In this document: positions 61,116 through 64,000 of the stretch, piece by piece
Numbering within the stretch: position 1 is the first letter of the stretch
Layout of the letters: every line of letters starts with the position of its first letter
Source: Alphaproteobacteria bacterium
Lineage (GTDB): Bacteria > Pseudomonadota > Alphaproteobacteria > Rhodobacterales > Rhodobacteraceae
Direction: 5' to 3'
NCBI GenBank assembly: GCA_030431825.1
Contig: JAUIIJ010000019.1
Location: forward strand, 1 to 64,000
Length of the DNA: 64,000 nt
The notes under the pieces: model-generated
What the model was told of the DNA's origin: nothing
The model's input: only the letters and a program-made list of their open reading frames with translations
The model's database searches: none
Program-made: the position numbers and the translations under genes

Positions 61116-64000
61116 CCGGCAAGACCCGACTGAGCGGCGGTCTGATCGACCGAAGCAAACCGATGTCCTTTACCTTCGACGGCAAGCGCTACAGTGGCTT
61201 TGAAGGCGATACTCTCGCGTCGGCGCTGTTGGCAAATGGCGTGCGGCTGATGGGGCGCAGCTTCAAATATCACCGCCCGCGCGGCCCCATGACCGCCGGG
61301 TCCGAAGAACCCAACGCCATTGTCGAACTGCGCGACGGAGCGCGCAAGGAACCGAACACACGCGCCACCACGGCCGAGTTGTTCGACGGGCTGACCGCGA
61401 CATCGCAGAACCGCTGGCCATCGCTCAAGTGGGACGCACTGGCCGTCAACGATATGCTGTCACCCTTTTTCGCCGCCGGGTTCTATTACAAGACCTTCAT
61501 GTGGCCCAAGGCGTTCTGGGAAAAGCTCTACGAGCCGATGATCCGCAAGGCCGCCGGGCTTGGCTCGCTGTCTCATGACCCGGATCCCGATTGCTATGAC
61601 AAGGGTTTCCTGCATTGCGATCTGCTGATCATCGGGGCCGGACCTGCCGGTCTTGCTGCCGCCCTGACGGCGGGCGAATCCGGTGCGCGTGTCATCCTGG
61701 CCGATGAAGATTTCCTGCTGGGCGGCCGGCTGAATGCCGAGACCGGATTGCTCGCCGATCAGACCGGAGCAGGCTGGGCCGCCGAAACCGTTGCACGACT
61801 TCGGGCCATGCCAAATGTACGCGTGATGGCGCGCAGCACCGTGATCGGTGCCTTCGATCACGGCATTTACGGCATGGTCGAACGGGTCAGCGATCACCTG
61901 GCGCAGCCGGCCCCCGGCAAGCCGCGCCAGGTCCTCTGGCGGATCTACTCCAGACGCGCAATCCTTGCCGCCGGTGCGACCGAACGGCCCATCGTGTTCG
62001 AAAACAATGACCGGCCCGGTATCATGCTGGCCTCGGCCATGCGCAGCTATGCCAACCGGTGGGCCGTCACGCCGGGCCAGTCGGTGGCGATCTTTACAAA
62101 CAATGACGACGGGCACCGCACCGCGACGGACCTGCACGCCAAGGGTGTCAAGGTCACGGTGATCGACACCCGCCCCGATGCGGGGGTGACCCCGGATTAC
62201 CAGATCCTGTCCGGTGCCCATGTCATCGACACCGCCGGGCGGCTCGGCCTCAAGCAGGTCGATGTCATGCAGTCGAATGGCGAAACCCGGACCCTGCTGG
62301 TTGACGGGCTCGGCGTGTCCGGGGGGTGGAACCCGAACGTGCACATGACTTGCCACCAGCGCGGCCGCCCGCAATGGGACGAGGCGCTCGCCGCGTTCGT
62401 GCCCGGCGGCACCATGCCCACCGGACTGATCCCGGCAGGCGCGGCCAATGGCGTCTTCAGCACACATGGCGCTCTGAGCTCGGGCCAGACCGCTGCCACG
62501 CAGGCATTGAACGATCTCGGCATCAACGCCGCTGCCCCCGACCTGCCACAGGCCGAGGATGCACCGGTGCGGATCGTACCTTTCTGGCACGTCAAGGGCG
62601 CCAGGCGGGCATGGGTCGATCAACAGAATGATGTCACCGCCAAGGATGTGAAGCTGGCGCATCAGGAGAACTTTGTCTCGGTCGAGCATCTCAAGCGATA
62701 TACCACCCTGGGCATGGCCACCGACCAGGGCAAGACTTCGAACATTGCCGGCCTCGCCATCATGGCCGAGGTCGCGGGCAAGCAGATCCCCGAGGTCGGC
62801 ACCACCATGTTCCGCCCGCCCTATACGCCCACCGCGATGGGTGTGCTGGCGGGACGCTCGCGCGACGCTGACTTCCGTCCGGTGCGCAAGACACCCAGCC
62901 ACTACTGGGCCGAGGAGCAGGGCGCGGTGTTTGTCGAGGTCGGCATGTGGCTGCGGGCGCAATGGTTCCCGAAACCCGGCGAAACCCATTGGCGCGAAAG
63001 CGTCGACCGAGAGGTGCTGCAAACCCGCAAATCCGTGGGTGTCTGCGATTGCACCACGCTGGGCAAGATCGACGTACAGGGCAGCGACGCGGCAGCGTTT
63101 CTCAACAAGGTCTACGCCAACGGGTTCGCCAAGCTGGCGGTGGGCAAGACACGCTATGGCCTGATGCTGCGCGAGGACGGGATCGCCATGGACGACGGCA
63201 CCGCCGCGCGATTGGCCGAAGATCATTTCGTGGTCACCACCACCACCGCCAACGCGGTGCCGGTCTATCGTCACATGGAATTCGTGCGACAGGTTCTGTT
63301 TCCGGACATGGATGTGCAGTTGATCTCGACGACCGAGGCGTGGGCGCAATATGCCGTCGCCGGTCCGAATTCACGCAAACTGCTGCAAAAGATCGTGGAT
63401 CCGGAATTCGACATCTCGAACGAAGGCTTTCCCTTCATGGCCTGCGGCGAGATCACGGTATGTGGCGGGTTGCGGGCACGGCTGTTCCGGATCTCGTTCT
63501 CCGGTGAACTGGCGTTCGAAATCGCGGTGCCGTCGCGTTACGGCGATGCGCTGATGCGACGGTTGATGGACGAGGGCAAGGAATTCGACGTGACCCCCTA
63601 CGGCACCGAGGCGCTCAGCGTCATGCGGATCGAAAAGGGGCACGCGGCCGGCAACGAGCTGAACGGCACCACCACCGCCAACAACCTTGGCATGGGACGC
63701 ATGGTGTCCAAGAAAAAGGACTCCATCGGCTCGACGCTCTCCGAGCGCCCCGGCCTGAACGAGGAAGATGCGCTCAAGCTGGTCGGGTTCAAACCGGTGA
63801 ACAAGGACAATAGGGTTCCCGCCGGCGCCCACCTGATGACCAAGGGATCGCCAGTCGATGCCGCGCATGACCAGGGCTATGTCACCTCGGCCTGTTATTC
63901 ACCGAATCTCGGCTGCCATATCGGCATCGGTTATCTGAAATCCGGCGACACGCGCCTGGGCGAGGTCGTGCGCCTCGTCAGTCCGCTGACCGGCGTCGAT
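61112..64000 (+). CDS. Alpha subunit of the sarcosine oxidase/N-methylglutamate dehydrogenase complex (cut by window end)
   Basis: 963 codons are present with no stop before the window ends; SoxA-type alpha subunits are about 970-1000 residues, so only a short C-terminal end is missing. Domain order is an N-terminal Fer2-like domain (about 18-105, FDGKRYSGFEGDTLASALLANG), an FAD/NAD-binding region starting at IIGAGPAG (173-180), and a C-terminal tetrahydrofolate-binding GCV_T domain from about residue 620. It would bind NAD and transfer the oxidised methyl group to tetrahydrofolate. The gene starts in a 4-bp overlap with the delta gene. A gamma subunit would be expected just past the window. 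Confidence 0.9.
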   Translation, partial: MTGKTRLSGGLIDRSKPMSFTFDGKRYSGFEGDTLASALLANGVRLMGRSFKYHRPRGPMTAGSEEPNAIVELRDGARKEPNTRATTAELFDGLTATSQNRWPSLKWDALAVNDMLSPFFAAGFYYKTFMWPKAFWEKLYEPMIRKAAGLGSLSHDPDPDCYDKGFLHCDLLIIGAGPAGLAAALTAGESGARVILADEDFLLGGRLNAETGLLADQTGAGWAAETVARLRAMPNVRVMARSTVIGAFDHGIYGMVERVSDHLAQPAPGKPRQVLWRIYSRRAILAAGATERPIVFENNDRPGIMLASAMRSYANRWAVTPGQSVAIFTNNDDGHRTATDLHAKGVKVTVIDTRPDAGVTPDYQILSGAHVIDTAGRLGLKQVDVMQSNGETRTLLVDGLGVSGGWNPNVHMTCHQRGRPQWDEALAAFVPGGTMPTGLIPAGAANGVFSTHGALSSGQTAATQALNDLGINAAAPDLPQAEDAPVRIVPFWHVKGARRAWVDQQNDVTAKDVKLAHQENFVSVEHLKRYTTLGMATDQGKTSNIAGLAIMAEVAGKQIPEVGTTMFRPPYTPTAMGVLAGRSRDADFRPVRKTPSHYWAEEQGAVFVEVGMWLRAQWFPKPGETHWRESVDREVLQTRKSVGVCDCTTLGKIDVQGSDAAAFLNKVYANGFAKLAVGKTRYGLMLREDGIAMDDGTAARLAEDHFVVTTTTANAVPVYRHMEFVRQVLFPDMDVQLISTTEAWAQYAVAGPNSRKLLQKIVDPEFDISNEGFPFMACGEITVCGGLRARLFRISFSGELAFEIAVPSRYGDALMRRLMDEGKEFDVTPYGTEALSVMRIEKGHAAGNELNGTTTANNLGMGRMVSKKKDSIGSTLSERPGLNEEDALKLVGFKPVNKDNRVPAGAHLMTKGSPVDAAHDQGYVTSACYSPNLGCHIGIGYLKSGDTRLGEVVRLVSPLTGVD

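Overview
This is a GC-rich chromosomal window from an alphaproteobacterium, most likely a marine Rhodobacteraceae member of the Roseobacter group. The sequence supports this through gene content: DMSP demethylation-pathway genes (dmdC-dmdD-like), a bacterial trimethylamine monooxygenase (tmm), a phosphorus-starvation lipid-remodelling operon (plcP-btaA-btaB), TRAP and peptide-type ABC uptake systems, heterotetrameric sarcosine-oxidase-family subunits and many short-chain dehydrogenases. I found no tRNA, rRNA, CRISPR array, transposase or prophage gene. Nearly all the sequence is coding, in short operons with 1-4 bp overlaps.

Layout. 1-3.3 kb (minus): an exopolysaccharide module (Wzz/GumC chain-length protein, CpsD-like tyrosine-kinase ATPase, family 2 glycosyltransferase). 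3.5-6.3 kb (minus): aconitase B with a strong terminator and an upstream palindrome. 6.6-9.1 kb: an orphan nucleotidyltransferase with paired inverted repeats at its start, then an ECF sigma/anti-sigma pair. 9.2-11.3 kb (minus): a sulfite-oxidase-family molybdoenzyme with a diheme cytochrome c. 11.4-18.0 kb (minus): a complete Dpp/Opp-type ABC importer and a LysR regulator, divergent from an amidohydrolase-CobW pair (18.1-20.7 kb). 20.7-23.5 kb (plus): a Pho-box-preceded plcP-btaA-btaB operon that replaces phospholipids by betaine lipids. 23.5-25.3 kb (minus): BKACE (DUF849) and SDR enzymes, divergent from a second peptide-type importer followed by gamma-glutamyltransferase-like and DUF1028 proteins and a GntR regulator (25.5-34.3 kb).

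34.4-38.1 kb: an AraC regulator divergent from dmdC-dmdD, followed by an SGNH-hydrolase-like gene, an aldehyde dehydrogenase, a 3-hydroxyisobutyrate-dehydrogenase-like enzyme and a TRAP transporter (to 44.7 kb). 44.8-50.6 kb (minus): FAD amine oxidase, hydantoinase A and B and an SDR, divergent from a rhodanese; an IclR regulator and a Bcr/CflA-type MFS exporter follow.

53.4-64.0 kb holds what I consider the most interesting region, a methylated-amine island. It contains a divergent Amt-family permease that appears to lack the conserved twin-histidine pair and has a sigma54-like promoter, a 99-bp palindromic element, a GntR regulator, a type-1 periplasmic-binding-protein fold apparently without a signal peptide, tmm, and three subunits (beta, delta, truncated alpha) of a sarcosine oxidase/N-methylglutamate dehydrogenase complex. 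Plausibly the permease imports a methylated amine, Tmm oxidises it, and the dehydrogenase complex works on the N-methyl amino acid stage; this scheme is inferred from neighbourhood and family knowledge.
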